The position numbers were made by a program, and so were the translations under genes. DNA of 64,000 bases from Psilocybe azurescens. Its lineage: Eukaryota; Basidiomycota; Agaricomycetes; Agaricales; Agrocybaceae. The stretch's first letter is position 1; each line of letters begins with the position of its first letter. The notes beneath the pieces are model-generated. The model was not told where the DNA came from and searched no databases. It saw only the letters and a list, made by a program, of their open reading frames with translations. Location of the stretch: contig JAJIRX010000492.1 of NCBI GenBank assembly GCA_023853785.1, forward strand, positions 186,001 through 250,000, written 5' to 3'. Shown here piece by piece: positions 48,325 through 61,094 of this stretch.

Positions 48325-49280
48325 TGCCCAAAGCTGGAGCCATCGTATCTCAAGATCATAATAAATCCCAGCTCATGTTAAGCTCACGAAGCGGATTCTC
48401 ATTATCGATGGGTGATCTCCTTTCAAATCTCCAAATAGAGTCATTAAGAAACTACCTCCGAAATGCCAACTCCGATTGGGGACGTCAATGTCAAAGACGG
48501 AAGATTTAAGTCCATTATTATTATTCTAAGCATATATTCTTGTTCCTAGTATTTTCTGTGCAAAACTCGCTTTCAGGTGGCCATTCAAACAGTATTGGGT
48601 TCGCATGTGCAATTTATTTGCTCCTGTATAGCCATACAAGAGTCCTGTTTGCTTGTGAAACAGTATCTTTTCATCATTAGGATCTGCAGTTCTCATTGCG
48701 ACACTGCATTGCTGGATATCAGTAGCTATACGGCGATATTCTTGTGTAAGACCAGCTAACGTCACTAAAAAAGAATGTTGGAAGGCGCATATTTATGATC
48801 GGTGTTAGCTCTTTCTCGTGTACCTATTTTCTTAATATATGAGGGTATGTCGAGACATGAGTCTGAGGTAGGCGCTTATTTCTTGAATCTAGCAAACCTA
48901 ATCTTACATACTTTATTAATTAAGATTTGGAATACAATAGAATTAACGACATCCCCACCGCCCATGTGCAATTCTTTTGTTTGAGCAAAATGTTGAAGGA
49001 TGCAATTCGTGCCCACAAGCAACTGGGAAAACAGGAATCCCAATAATTCTTCACTCTGTTGTGATCAATCATATCACGTTTATTACGAGATTTCACTTCA
49101 GGTAAGTTAACTGGGTGCGCCAATGGTGCTGTCCAACATTGAATTTCAGTCTATGGAGATTTTAATAGAGTTTTGTTGCGCAATCAGGTTGAGTACTCTG
49201 AGGTCTATGCATTCGTATGAAGACGGCATATTAAACGACTCCATAGTCAGTAAGCATGTTGAGAAAATTAAACAAAAGTT
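48325..49280. other. Intergenic, no gene supported
   Basis: Short frames only, AT-rich. A 79-residue minus-strand frame (48765-48526) has no motif. Confidence 0.4.
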
Positions 49281-49365
49281 GGACACATTGGGAATTGAAC
49301 CCAACACCTCTCGCACATAGTCCTTAATGCTAAGCGAGCGTGATAACCAACTACACCATGTGCCC
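49281..49365 (-). tRNA. tRNA-Ala(AGC) with 12-nt intron
   Basis: Minus strand, 85 nt. The acceptor stem GGGCACA pairs with TGTGTCC (one G-T). The A box TGGTGTAGTTGG and B box GGTTCAATTCC are present. The anticodon stem CTCGC/GCGAG encloses TTAGCA, a 12-base insertion and T; removing the insertion after position 37 gives the canonical CTCGCTTAGCATGCGAG of alanine tRNA with anticodon AGC. The T stem is TTGGG/CCCAA with loop TTCAATT. A run of four T follows within ten bases downstream, fitting a Pol III terminator. Confidence 0.93.
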
Positions 49366-49827
49366 TTATAAAACCACAGGCAATGCTTTGACATATTCCG
49401 TTGAGTAACGTATTCACTCTAACTTCAAAGAGTGTGGTCACTGATCATGACAGTGAGATGTGAACTTTAAAAACCGAGAAAAAATACATTGCGGGTAATC
49501 GAAAAGCTTAGATGTAGAATAGCAGTAGCAAGCAAGTATTTTACAGTTGGAACAATACAATGGAAATATTTATCTTTAAAAGTTCTTGTATCTATGCAGG
49601 AGGCTCGGGGATATGATAGAAATGTGGTAGTAAGCGTACAGATAATAATATGTCGAGAGAGAGGGAAATGTAGGGTTATAACACAATAAAAATTCGACTT
49701 GTGTTTGGGGGTATGGAGTATAATACAAATGAAGACAGAGAGAACGGAAGAAAAGGCAAGAAGAAAAAAAATACACATACTACGTCAATTCAACTAAGAG
49801 GGAAAACCACGACATAAGGCAGCGGAC
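49366..49827. other. Intergenic, 3' flank of the large minus-strand gene
   Basis: AT-rich; no gene seen. Confidence 0.45.
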
Positions 49828-52800
49828 CTACAACGTACTCCCCCTAGTTACGACCCTTTTCGCGATACGGTTCATAGTATCTTTGACCGCCTGCTCGCGT
49901 TGTCGTTCGTATTCAAGCGAGCGCATCTGCTGCTCGAACTGGAACTGCGCGAGCTGAGAGGCGTTTGCGTTATCGTGTATAGGTACCGAGGGCAGTTCCG
50001 GCTGAGGAGTCGGGTACGGAGTCGGGATAAGGCGTGGTTGTGGTTGTGATTGCGGTGCGGAGAAGAGGTGCGGGTGGGACTGGGTACGCGATAGTTGTCG
50101 TTGATGTTGTCGTTGATGTGGATTTGGCTGCACCTGCTGGGCATACAATGGCTGCCTTGCTTCTCTCTGCTGATGCTGCTGCTCGCGAACAGCCTGCTCA
50201 TTCGTCAACGGAGGTGGCATATCCAACGGCATCGGCCTCTTCTTGCTCGGACCATAGATATTCGCCTGCCGCCAAGCACTCGCACGATTGCGATTCTCTT
50301 TATCTCCCTCGTCGTCATCGCCGTCGGTATCATCGGTATTATCCCCGCTTTCACTAGCATCCTCGCTGCCACTACCACTGTCCTCGCCACTATCGATCGG
50401 AACAATCGGAGGCATAGTCCACTCAGCACGCTCATAGGCCCTGCTCTGCTGCTCGAAACGCCGCTCCCTATCGCGTTGCTTGGCTTTTTTATCCCTCTCG
50501 CTCGTGTTTCGCGAACGGGATGCTGAGGAACTCCTCCACAGACGTGGGCCGTGGGTTCCTGAAGCTTGCACAGGGTATTGGTGAGGGTGACGATGGAGGG
50601 GAGCAACAGCCGTGGAAGCCAATACAGTGGATGGGCCAGCGCCGCTGCCAACGGGAATACTTCGACTGAGATGACGAGCATGTCCGCGCCCCCTCCGGCC
50701 TTCCGCCTCCTCATATCCATACCCGCGTCCATGAGTATAATCCTCCTCGTCCTCGTCATTGTCATCGTCGGGCGGAATGAACATTTCCTGCTGTCCACTC
50801 GACTGCGACCTTGCTCGCGACTTGGATCTCGATCTCGAGGTCCAACTAGTCCTGCGCCTCGACTTTGACCTGCTCCTCGTCGCCTGCGCCGATGCCATGC
50901 GCGCTGCTCTCGCATCCTCTCTTTCCCAGTCCCGGTCTTCTCTTCGTGGCGGTTGCTGCTGCTGCTGCTGCTGCTGCTGCATTACTGACACAGAACCAGC
51001 TCGTTGCTGTCCCTGCGCTGGCACCTGCGGTGTTTGCCCATACCCATACAACCCCAGCTCATTTCCTCCCGCCTGGCCATATCCTTGCCCATACCCATAG
51101 CCATTCATCTGCCCCTGCCCAGGCCCAGGCCCAGCTCCTGTCCCCCACCCCTCAACCATCCTAACAGCACACCCAACACGCTCCTTAAACTCCCTGGTCC
51201 TCCTCTCGTCCCATCTTGAATACCCCATCGCCCAACACTCCCTTTCCAGCACGCTCTGCAATATCTCCGGCGTCCATTGCATGCCGCTAATACTCGTCGC
51301 CGATCTATGCAATATGAATATAAAAGCAAGATAGTTGTCAGTCATGTATAAATGGAAAATCGTGACAGGAAATGCACCTAAGCAAGATACCAACATCCGC
51401 AAAATCCCTCCTACCCCATCTCGCAATCTTGAGCGCGATGCTCCACGCAGGCGGGACGCTCACGAGCAGCAGGCGTTTATTCGGTGACGTGTATACGGTG
51501 TACTGCTGCACATTGCTCTGCGTGAACGTTGACCTGTGGATCGGATCGAACGTCTGATGGGTCTGTGGGCTGAATGAAAAGAGAAGATAGAATCAGATTA
51601 GACGTGGCTAGAGAAAGAGATAAAAAGGAAAAGAAACGCACTCAGCGCCCAAAGGCAATGCCACGTCTGCATCCGCATTCATCCAATCTAAGCCCAGCCC
51701 AGGGAAATACCGCGTCGTGCGGCGAATGCACGCTTTGAGGCGGCTTCCCGCATCCAGGTGCGCTGCGCGCCGCGGGCTGTCGGGGTCCGCATCCTCCTCC
51801 TTGATCGCAGGTGCTCCATACGCAGCATATCCCCCCACAAGCTGCTGCTGCCCGGCACGCACACGCTCCGGCGCCCGGACAACCGCAAAGTCGTCCACGA
51901 ACCCGCGCAGGATCATGTCGACATCTCGCGTCGTCGTCCGCCTCGCCAGGTTCTCAATCTTCATATTCTGCAGGCCCTGCTGCTGCTGGGACAGCATGTC
52001 GAGACTCGACGCCTCGCCACCCGCACCCGGCATCGGAGCCCCGACGAGAGGCATCTCCAAGCTCAGCGATCTGAACACGGGGTGGAGGAGCATGCAGGCG
52101 CCGCCGTGCACAGCGAGGCGGAGCTGTTTCGGGCGTTTGTGTCTTTCTCCGTCTCGGTCGTAGCCGCCTGGCCCATCAGACCCCGGCGAGCCGTCCCCAC
52201 CAGCGCGCTCGGAGAAGTCGAAGTAGTCCCCCAACAGCTCCGAAAACCGGTCCAGAACGGGAATGAGCATCTCGCGCGTCATTTCCGTCGTGTTGTGTTC
52301 AGGAGCGGGTGGTATGCCCGGAGGTGGTGGTGGGCCATATGCATGAGATGGTGCTTGTACTTGTGCTGGAGCGTGTGCTGGGGGTGGTTGAGCGAATGGA
52401 GGATCGCCTGGATAGTGACCGGATGTCCGACGTTGTTGCTGTTGTTGCTGTTGCTGAGCATGCTGCGACGCCGCAATTGCAGGAGGCGGTTCTCCTTCCC
52501 CTCCTCTTCCTCTAGAACCACCAGCAGCTGCAACAGCGCCCGCAAACGGGCCTTCCGGATCCGCCCACGCGTTGTCCCACGCAGGATGCGGGCCTGTGAT
52601 TGCATACGCCGGGGGCACAGGCGGCAAGTCCCAATTTCTCCCCCTATCTTCTCCTGTTCCCGCTCCATTGCTACTACCGCCACCGCCGCTGCCACTACTA
52701 CCACCACCACCACGCTGGTGCTGCTGACCCGACCGCTGCTGATGGTGCAAAGCACATATCCCTTCCCGTTCGGATTCGGGATCGGTATCACAGGCGGCTC

Positions 52801-53812
52801 CGCATCGACGTCGGCGCCGTCGACAGCCGTCGAATAAGGGGGAATTGTACACCACCGATTGCATATGGTGGTCGTGGTCGTTGCTGAAGTTACGGGCGTA
52901 GTTCGGGTGGGGGGTCGGAGTTGGGTTGGAATGTGGATTAGGGTTCTGGTTCTGGTTGGGGTTGACGAATGGACCTGAATGTTGATTGGGATGATGCGAC
53001 GACTGAGAGAAAGGTGTGGCAAACGGGCCTCCGCTGCCGCTGGCGTGCATGCCCTGGCCTTGTCCCTGCCCCTGCATCTGGGCGGTATGGGGGTTCGGCT
53101 GCGGGTATGGGCCGTCAACGTAGGAGCCATTCGTGAAAGCCCCTCCCGCCGGTGCTCCTGCCCCTACTCCTGCCCCCATTGCATTAGGATTGGCGAACGA
53201 GCTTCCACCATTCGGCAGAACACCGTTCATCTGCCCATGCCCATTGCGCAGCCCATTGCCATTGACAACAGCAGATCCAAATCCAAACCCGCTCCCAGTC
53301 GGGATGACAGGGTTGGTGTTCGGCGCGAAGCTCGTAGGGTCGAAATACGGCGAGCCTCCCATTCCGCCTGCGTTTGTGTGGCTGTTTCCGTTTGGACGTC
53401 CGGCTGCGTTTCCACCCAGATTTGCGTTGCCGACTCCCCACTCAGACGAGCTATACGGGTTCGGGGCAGCGTTGGCGTTGGCGTTCGCATGCGGATTAGG
53501 ATTGGGGTGGCCATTAAGGTTTTGATTGGGAACGTTAGCCCACTCAGACTGGCCGTACGAATTTGGGGCTGGATTCGCGTTCGCATTAGGACTTGGATTG
53601 AAACTGGGGTTGGAATTGTGAGTGGTATACGGCTGGTACATGCCCGATGGCGAGAAATATATTGCGTTCTGGTTCTGGTTTGGGTTTGGGCGTTGCTGCT
53701 GCTGCAACTGTGGATGTTGCGATTGAGGTTGCGATTGTAACTGAGGATGTGATAGAGAATGTGAAAGGGAAAACGATTGAGATTGTAGATGCGAGCGGGT
53801 GGGTATGGCCAT
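49828..53812 (-). CDS. Large Gln/Asn/Pro-rich protein with nucleotidyltransferase-like core (DUF6036/AbiEii-type), 3 exons
   Basis: Exons 53812-51642, 51569-51378 and 51304-49828 join in phase to 1279 residues. Residues 1-~480 are prion-like, rich in N, Q, P, G, S (NPNANANANAAPNPY and similar). The core, about 520-850, contains LRLAVHGGACMLLHPVF, then TTTRDVDMILRGFVDDF, LGLDWMNADADVALPLG, YTSPNKRLLLVSVPPAWS and IALKIARWGRRDFADVGILL. That order (G-G loop, DxD after an R-T-T, a late L-hydrophobic segment, then PxxxxALKxxRxxxRDxxDxxxLL) is the signature of minimal nucleotidyltransferases of the DUF6036/AbiEii type. Residues 790-850 include a helical QWTPEILQSVLERECWAMGY segment. The C-terminal third is low complexity: a Q10 tract, Arg/Ser-rich RSRSKSRRRTSWTSRSRSKS, acidic DSGEDSGSGSEDASESGDN and Q-rich ends. 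The core family is widespread in basidiomycetes but uncharacterised; RNA-related activity is inference from the RS and prion-like parts. Confidence 0.75.
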
Positions 53813-56800
53813 AATTATAACAAATTTCCAATGTCCAGCGTTGTAGTGGTCTCAATTGTGGTGTGATGTGTGCACGAAACAAAAATGGGATCGTCGGTAT
53901 TGTCGGTATCGAGCGGCAATGGCGATGGCGACCACAGCAGGATGAATGGAGTGGCTGTGTATGTTATGGCGTGGTTCTGGGATTGAGTCGAATGTGTGAG
54001 CGTGTGTAGGCCAAGACTGCAGGAGACAATAAAACCGCACTTGATGTCAAAAAGGAAGGCTTGATTAGGAAGTCTGACGGTTGTGGGTGCACCTAGTGCA
54101 CAACAAGAACAAGAATAATAGGCTGTCGTTCGATGATTGTTCGTTGGAACGACAATGTGATGTGGTATGGTATGGGTTGCGATGTGTTGTAATAGAGTAA
54201 GGTATGTGTGTATTTCGTGGTAACAGTGCCGATTCAGAGCAGTTTGGCCGTTGCCGTCCTCCGAGGTCGCCTTAGTGGCCGAAGTATATATTCTTCAAAA
54301 GAATGAAGAGGAGGGCGAAGGGACGAAGGGAGATTTGAAAGGAAAAGAGAGGAAAGTCCAAGAAGTGCTGTGTTGCGCTTTAACAAGAATTCAAGAATTC
54401 GAGGAAGGATAGGCCAGAAAGAACGGAGCGGGGTGGATGATGACAATTGAATAGTGTACGGTTGAAATTTCTTCTGTACGGCTCCCCTCAAGAATCAATA
54501 TTGACGTTGAGTGACGCCAGTCGAGTCGGACCTGTCAAAGCCAAAGCCGCGAAGGAAACAGCAAAAAAATAAAGAGCACCTTTATTCGATTATCAAGGTT
54601 AGCCCGTGTGAAAATATGTAGCAGGGGGTTTACATACCGTATCTGGAGTCTCCAGGAAACTCAGCAGATGATGACTGGAATATGAGGAAGGAGATCAAGA
54701 AGGGCACTGGCATGCAGGTTTGTATGGTGCAGCTGAGATGATGCAGCAGATGATGATAGAGCCTCCTGGGATAAGGGATATGCACCGCCAACGAGTGGCT
54801 GAACACCGACACGAGGTCGAGGATGTACTGGGCGATGCTGCCGCCTTGGACTCCGACTCGGAATGAGGTGGGATTTGAGTCCTAGGCCTGAGGAAGGACC
54901 TGGTCAGAGCTAATGTTGAGGTCGAGGTGGATGATGGATAGATAGAAGACGATGGTGACGGCGATGGGCGATGAACAGATCCAACGTTCGTTCTTCTCAC
55001 CGGCTGCTCGGAGGATCCAAAAACGAGGCAGATGGTTCCTTTTTATTTCCCTCACTGCCAACTCAATAAAGGAAAGCAACGTAAAGCTAAAATCGCGCTG
55101 CCCTGCACCGTATATCAAGTAAGATGCCCGTGTCCGCAGTACGAATACGAATATCAAAAAGGTTCCGATGAAATAAATTTGTGAACTTGAACTGGAGAAA
55201 GAAAAAGAGAAACAGACGGAAAAGGAATCGTCAGGATCAATACTTCATCATCTGCCTGGGAAGAACACACAGCAATGGGTCGACCGTACATTGCATCTGC
55301 AAGTGCGCAACGGTCGCGTACTGTGTGCATTCGGAGGCTCGATTCGGATAGTTGGATGCACACATACCTCTATGTAGAACAAGAATAGCACAGGCCCTTC
55401 TTTGATTCAAATTCAACCCCCAAATTTCAGCGCCGGTCGCGACCTCTCCAATCCAATCCAATCCAATCCGATATGAAAATCCTCTATTCCGAACGTCGAT
55501 TGAGCTCCCAATTCTTGTGCAGATTCCGACTCCCGAGAGGCGCGAGGTGGATTCGGAAAGACGAGTTTGAAATACCGAAGCGAAACTTCAAGGTTGAAGT
55601 GAGAATCAAAGGTCCACGAGGCTAAAGAGCCCAATCCTCGGTTAAGACACCGCAAACAGCAAGCTTAAAAGGTACAAGCGGTGCTTCCGAAGAGTGTGGG
55701 GTGTGTATGCGTGTCCCTGTCTGCGGTGGCAGCGGGGAAAAGCCGCTGGACTGAGTTCTGAGGCTGGGGCTGAGCCGCCTCGTTGCAGCCACGAGCCGTG
55801 GTTCACTAGTCCGAATTCGGGAGAAGTTGCCATAACAGGATTGTTTACTCACGGCACCCTTTGCCGCACTGTGCCGCCGACCTCGATATCTCAAGCTCAA
55901 CCGATCTTCGGTTTCGTTTGAGCTGCGCAAAGGTTAATTGAACGTGCTAGTACAGCTGAAATAGTCAGACACTGCCATGCTCTGACATTTACTACAAAAA
56001 TTACCGCGATCTGCCGCGACCGCTCGTCCTCGACCTCGTGTTTGCTTATAGCATCCCCTTGGAACCACCCAAATGCTACTTAAACGTGCTATCACAGCCA
56101 GAATAGACACAGCCTTTTCCGTACTTTTAATACCATGCTCAAAAATTAAATTAACGCAAAGCATTGCCAGGGAATACCGGATTGAACCAGGTACAACAAA
56201 TCGAGTTGGGTCGCAAGCCGCGATCCTCCACAGCTCGTTTAAAATCTCATTTAGGAATCTGTTGCGCAGTACCTCTCCCGTATACAAAATGCCTCGGCCC
56301 TTGTATGAAAGTAGCTCCCAGCTGGATGCATATTAGTACATCGACAAATCCAAAGTAAGCCTATGACTTGGAATGCTCTCTAGCGCAAAAAGTAACCAAA
56401 AGCCCCAGTCTTTCACTATGCATGGGGTTATCACTTCAAAATAGCACTCATAGTAGCGGAGCTGATATAACATGCACAGCTCTGCCTTTTCTTTAGACCA
56501 ATAATGCCCATTAACGTTACCGATTCCTCAATCGCGGACATACGATTATCACCATCTGTACCTATCATTGCACACTGCACACTGCACACCCCTGTCAAAT
56601 AAATAACCACATTGACTCACCAGACTCACAATCGTCATCTGATCGAACGCGAAATAACGATAGGACACCATAAATAGAAGTTGTGGGTACCGGCAGTGCA
56701 CCCAAATATAGAAGACTTCCATCAAGCCCACCAACTGGTTGTGTGCACACATTCCCACCCATCATCATTCATCACAATAGAAGTGTTCCGGAGCGCGCCG

Positions 56801-59045
56801 GGGAAGCACGCTCCAGAATTAATATGACTCAACATCGGCATCAGAGAACAGGCATTGAACATTAAGCGCCCATGTCCACGCGCCCTGACTTTTTCAAAAA
56901 TAATCGAGAAAATCGGCTACTGTGATAGCCGTACACATTGTCTTCTAATTCTCTGATATCTTCCGTCCGCAAATATAGCTGACATGGTTCTAGCCGAGAG
57001 AAGCATAGCATATAACCACATATATACGTACTCTGGACTCTGGAGCAGCTGTCGGACTCTCAAAGCCGAGAAATAACAAAAACAAAAAACTGAAACGTCA
57101 ATTTCACAAAAGAATCCTGGGTTCCACCATCTCTGAGTGGGATCTAGAGTCCCATATCATTATTTTCAGTAATGGCAAGTGCTCCAAGGTATGTACACCG
57201 TAGCGGCGCTGCTGTGACACTCCCGGGTCAGATGCCTGACCATGATGGCGACTAAAGAGGTATCGTACCGTACCATTTCACAAACAAGCCATCAATGATC
57301 CAATTTCGATAAGCCTCCATTTATTCAGCCTGCCCACTGCTCTCGACCCCTTCATGGTTGAATAACTAATAGGTAACCCGGACTTTTTGCAGAGCTATAG
57401 ACATAGTTAATTCAATAAAACACACACATACGAACTCGGCACTATTTCTAACACGAATTTAATAGTAGAAGTGGGTATGGCCGCCGGGTACCACTCGCCC
57501 AGGGCGTTTCCTACGCGAAATGAAGTGTATGTGTCAGTGGGAGCATCCGACCTATCAGGCGGTACTATATAGTATGGAAGTGCACAAAGTGGATCAAAGA
57601 AAGCCTATGTGGGCGGTTGATGAATCAATGCCAGCAGCTCAGCGTCGCAAGATAATGACAGAAAGAAGCCGAGAACAAAGGGGGGACATGTGAACACGCA
57701 CCACCTAGAAGTGAAAGCGAAGTAAATGCTCGAATGCGTTTCGCATTTGACATGGATCAGTACTTCGATATAACACACGTAGTGTCTAACTTGGCATACA
57801 CAGCTCCCCGAGCCCAGACATCTGTCTTTACCGTTATCGATCCCTCCATCGCATGCATCGTTTCATACAAAAGTACAATGGCATTCACTGCTCAACCGAA
57901 CGCGACTCGTAGTGTCATCCCGGATGACTCATCCCGAATTCCATAGCCACATGGACACCCCCCAGAAATAGTCATAGTGTGCACACAACTCCCACACTAT
58001 TACAAGGAAGCACAGTCCAAACAATACAAAACCAGCATCGGCACTGGGCAGAGGGGAAACTGAAATTCTATTCAGTCATGCGTCCGTATTTTCCGGACCT
58101 CTCATATCATACGCGAAAAAAATGATTAAAAAATACACGGGATGCTACGATCGTCGCTCGTCGCCAGCAAATAAGCGCCCATCGCAATCGCACAGCGTTC
58201 ACGCAGACCAGGGAAAATAGGCATTTAGAATAAAACCGTAATAAACCGTACCTTCCAATTCTCACCCCTCACTCCTAGCTTATTTCAAAATGATGCTCTG
58301 ACGTAGCGGAATCAAACCCGCACAGCCATGTACACCGTATAACTTAACACCGCTGTCAAGGTACAAAAAAGAGGGCGTTCAGAAATAGCAGAAATAACGC
58401 AGAGTTTCAGGTACTCAGCCTCCTGGAAAATCCTGACAAGAACAACCTGAACGAGTGAGAAAAAATACACTGGCGTACTAGTTTCCCGCTTCTCCCGCCC
58501 GACTGATGACAAAAGCGTGGTGGGCACCTCGTCTGAGCGACGCTGCACATACGAATTGATCAGACTTGCTCACCACCTCCACCGCAGATACAATTTATTG
58601 ACTAGTATTGACGAGCCTCAGAACTCAATGTCATAGCCTCGTTTGTTAATAACAGATAGGTAGCTGGATTCTGTCAGGATTGGATTTTCCACAGGTAGAC
58701 TGCGAACGTCAAAGCTGAGTGCTCACTAGGCCTGAAGCTCATGTTCATGTTTCAGCATCACACACTTTAGTTTCACAGAAAACAAACCAATTCGAGAAGA
58801 ACAATTAGTGACCTTAAAATATAACACCAATCTGGTATCCTAGTTTCTAGTAAACAGTACACCATCTTAAATCAAACAATTGCCATAATTGTGTGTACGC
58901 CCGACCGATGGGCACTAGCAGTAAGAGAAGTCGTCATTCTGTACAAGTATAGTAGTTGTGTTATTTCTACATGATGTGAAGAAAAGCATGCTTCTCTACC
59001 CCGTCGGAGCACTTCTGTCGACTCTAATAATATCATAGGCTAGTA
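53813..59045. other. Long intergenic region, no gene supported
   Basis: 5.2 kb. 53.8-54.5 kb is probably promoter and 5' leader of the large minus-strand gene. From 54.6 to 55.1 kb, minus-strand frames contain a short hydrophobic stretch (QYILDLVSVFSHSLAVHIPY) without a gene model. At 55443-55466 there is a small CAATC microsatellite (CCAATCCAATCC). Stretches 56-59 kb have only short frames in all six phases. Confidence 0.45.
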
Positions 59046-60103
59046 ATGAAACGCATAAATAAGTCTTTCAAGGTCAAACTTCTTTCGTTCTTTGTTAGTC
59101 CGTCCTTCAAGCCTCTTTCAGTCTTAGTGTTCTCTTTATCCTCATTATTACTCTCTATGAAGCCTTTCGAGCCTCACACCGACAGTGCAACTTTCGCACC
59201 ATCCATCCATACCAACAAAACAACAATGCCGCCCCCTACCGAGTCCACCCACCCTAGGCGTCCCACAAATACTCCCGAGACCCACAGACACATCTTTTCG
59301 AGCGGCGAGGCAATGAACAACAGGATAGCAGTACAGCCGAAAGATGGCGTATTGCGCCACCATGAGGGAGGGTTCTACCATTATTCTAGTAACCACGGCT
59401 CTGAGACCCACAGAGCCGACTATGGTAGTGCACATCCAAGTATGCATAATGATGGCAATAGCACCGCTACTATAACTAGACTGAGAGGTCCAACGTCTGT
59501 CCACCCCCTGAAAGTAATGGTGCTTTTCCAGAACAAAGCCCGAGTCCCTGGTCCCAACACCATTATTCTCCTCCTCCTCAACATTATCAAGTAATTCAGA
59601 CCCCACACTCTCAGTCGTCTGTAGTTATGTGGCAGCCGCATTCTCAGCCACGGCCGCCGTATTCTTCGCCGTCGGTCAGACCCTACTGGTCGGGCATCCA
59701 AAACTCACCCTCACGAGCGTCTTCGCCTACTCCATCCTCCGACTCCGGTCGCTCCTCTCCTCCTATCATTCCAAGATACGTCCGGAACGCATCGGACTGG
59801 ATGTTTGATCGAGAGACGTGGGACACAGATCCCTACAGTAACGCACGCCACTGGCATGCACAATATCAAACGCCCATGGTAGGCTCTTACCAACACCATT
59901 ATCCGGTGCAGGGTGGAGCCCCGATGGTGCCACCAGCGATTCCAATGGCGCCTGCGCCTTATCCATTTTGGTACGGGGTGGATCGTCAAGCATATGACCC
60001 AACCCTATCTTGGTACGGCGTGCGTCGTCAGGTATATGACCCAACCACTGGGTATTTGCACGAGAGCCATGCAACGGTGGTAAACACAATACGCTTTGTG
60101 TAA
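59046..60103 (+). CDS. Disordered Pro/Ser/Tyr/His-rich protein, one apparent frameshift
   Basis: Two frames, 59046-59594 and 59627-60103, join if one C is added to the C run 59504-59508: the product then continues TSVHPPESNGAFPEQSPSPW...HHYSPPPQHYQVIQ into MWQPHSQPRPPYSSP. Length is 352 residues from 59046 or 315 from the more likely ATG at 59157, since the first 37 residues look like translated leader. Composition is P/S/H/Y/Q-rich, predicted disordered. Near the end there is a two-copy repeat WYGVDRQAYDPTLS / WYGVRRQVYDPTTG. Single exon. No family is recognised. Confidence 0.6.
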
Positions 60104-61094
60104 CCTAGATTCAATGTTGTTACCCAAACTTGGACTATAATGGCAGATATATTATAATTTAAATAGGACGGACTTTCCTTGATGAACTTTAGCGCCCGCT
60201 CCATGAACTTCCCTTCACTGCACACCCGGATTCCGATTCCGACTGCTTTTGGCGATATGAAAGAAAGTGTGTCTATCATCTAGGTAGACTGTACATTTGT
60301 AAAAGAATTAGCCTATTGTCAACGACAAGCAAAAAAAAAAAAAAAAAAAGAGGCTCCACGGAACTATTGATATCATGCTTGACCTAGAAAGTGGGAAGAA
60401 AAGGTATTCTTAATCATGCACGAAGAAGCGGAGGACATACCATATTTTGCAAAGGCTGAATGCTGATGTGCGTGCAGATTGTTGCAAGAGACTTTCAGCG
60501 CATTGAAAGGGTAGGTGTAGACGATAAAAAAAAAAAGAGAGCGCGGCGGTATGTTGTGGTGGAAAGAGAAAAGATTTAAGAATTGGCTTGGCATTGGCTT
60601 GGAATGGGAGAAATGGGCGGTGGCGTTGCGGATTTGAACTTCCGAGTTATGTAGTCGGAGTTTGAATGTTCTTCTGTGGTTGTTTGGGTGGTCGTTATAT
60701 TCAACGATGACGAGGCTATATCCCACATCCACAAATTCCACACCGTAGCATTCCGGTTTCTTTGTTCACAATTATCCGCCAAGACGAGTCTCCTGTAAGG
60801 ACGACATGTATTGCGGGGGTATGTATACTTACTAGTACCTCAGGTTACGCGTATGGCTTACGGTACCGGTTGCCCGGGTATTGAATTACGAGTCATTCCT
60901 CGGTCATTGGAACATTCTGATCAGGAGCTATATAATAGTTAGCAATTCTGAGACCCCATTTCATTCGAACACTCCTACAACCCTTGCGAAACAAACGCAC
61001 TCTACTCTATTAGACAGCCACGCTGCGCAAGAAATTGGTATGGCTTGTTAGAAAAGGCTGACTCAGTCTGCTAACACTTCAAACACAGTAGTAA
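60104..61094. other. Intergenic, no gene supported
   Basis: A 19-base A run (60331-60349) is followed by AT/GA-rich sequence. A minus-strand frame at 60741-60373 has no motif. A GTTCAAATCC word on the minus strand near 60629-60638 resembles a B box but no tRNA fold surrounds it. 60950-61094 is the leader of the F-box gene and may contain an intron. Confidence 0.45.
60331..60349 (+). repeat. A19 homopolymer
   Basis: Nineteen consecutive A following AACGACAAGC. Located about 230 bases after the stop at 60103; a mononucleotide microsatellite. Confidence 0.95.

Noticed and set aside
50034..52837. Several long plus-strand frames opposite the large protein
   Set aside because: They mirror low-complexity repeats (poly-Gln read as poly-Ala/Cys/Leu) of the minus-strand gene and contain no domain.
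54630..55000. Minus-strand hydrophobic segment resembling UVRAG/Atg14-like wording (QYILDLVSVFSHSLAVHIPY)
   Set aside because: Only one short block, frames change around it and no exon model could be built.
60620..60650. B-box-like GTTCAAATCC on the minus strand
   Set aside because: No acceptor, D or anticodon stems could be formed around it.
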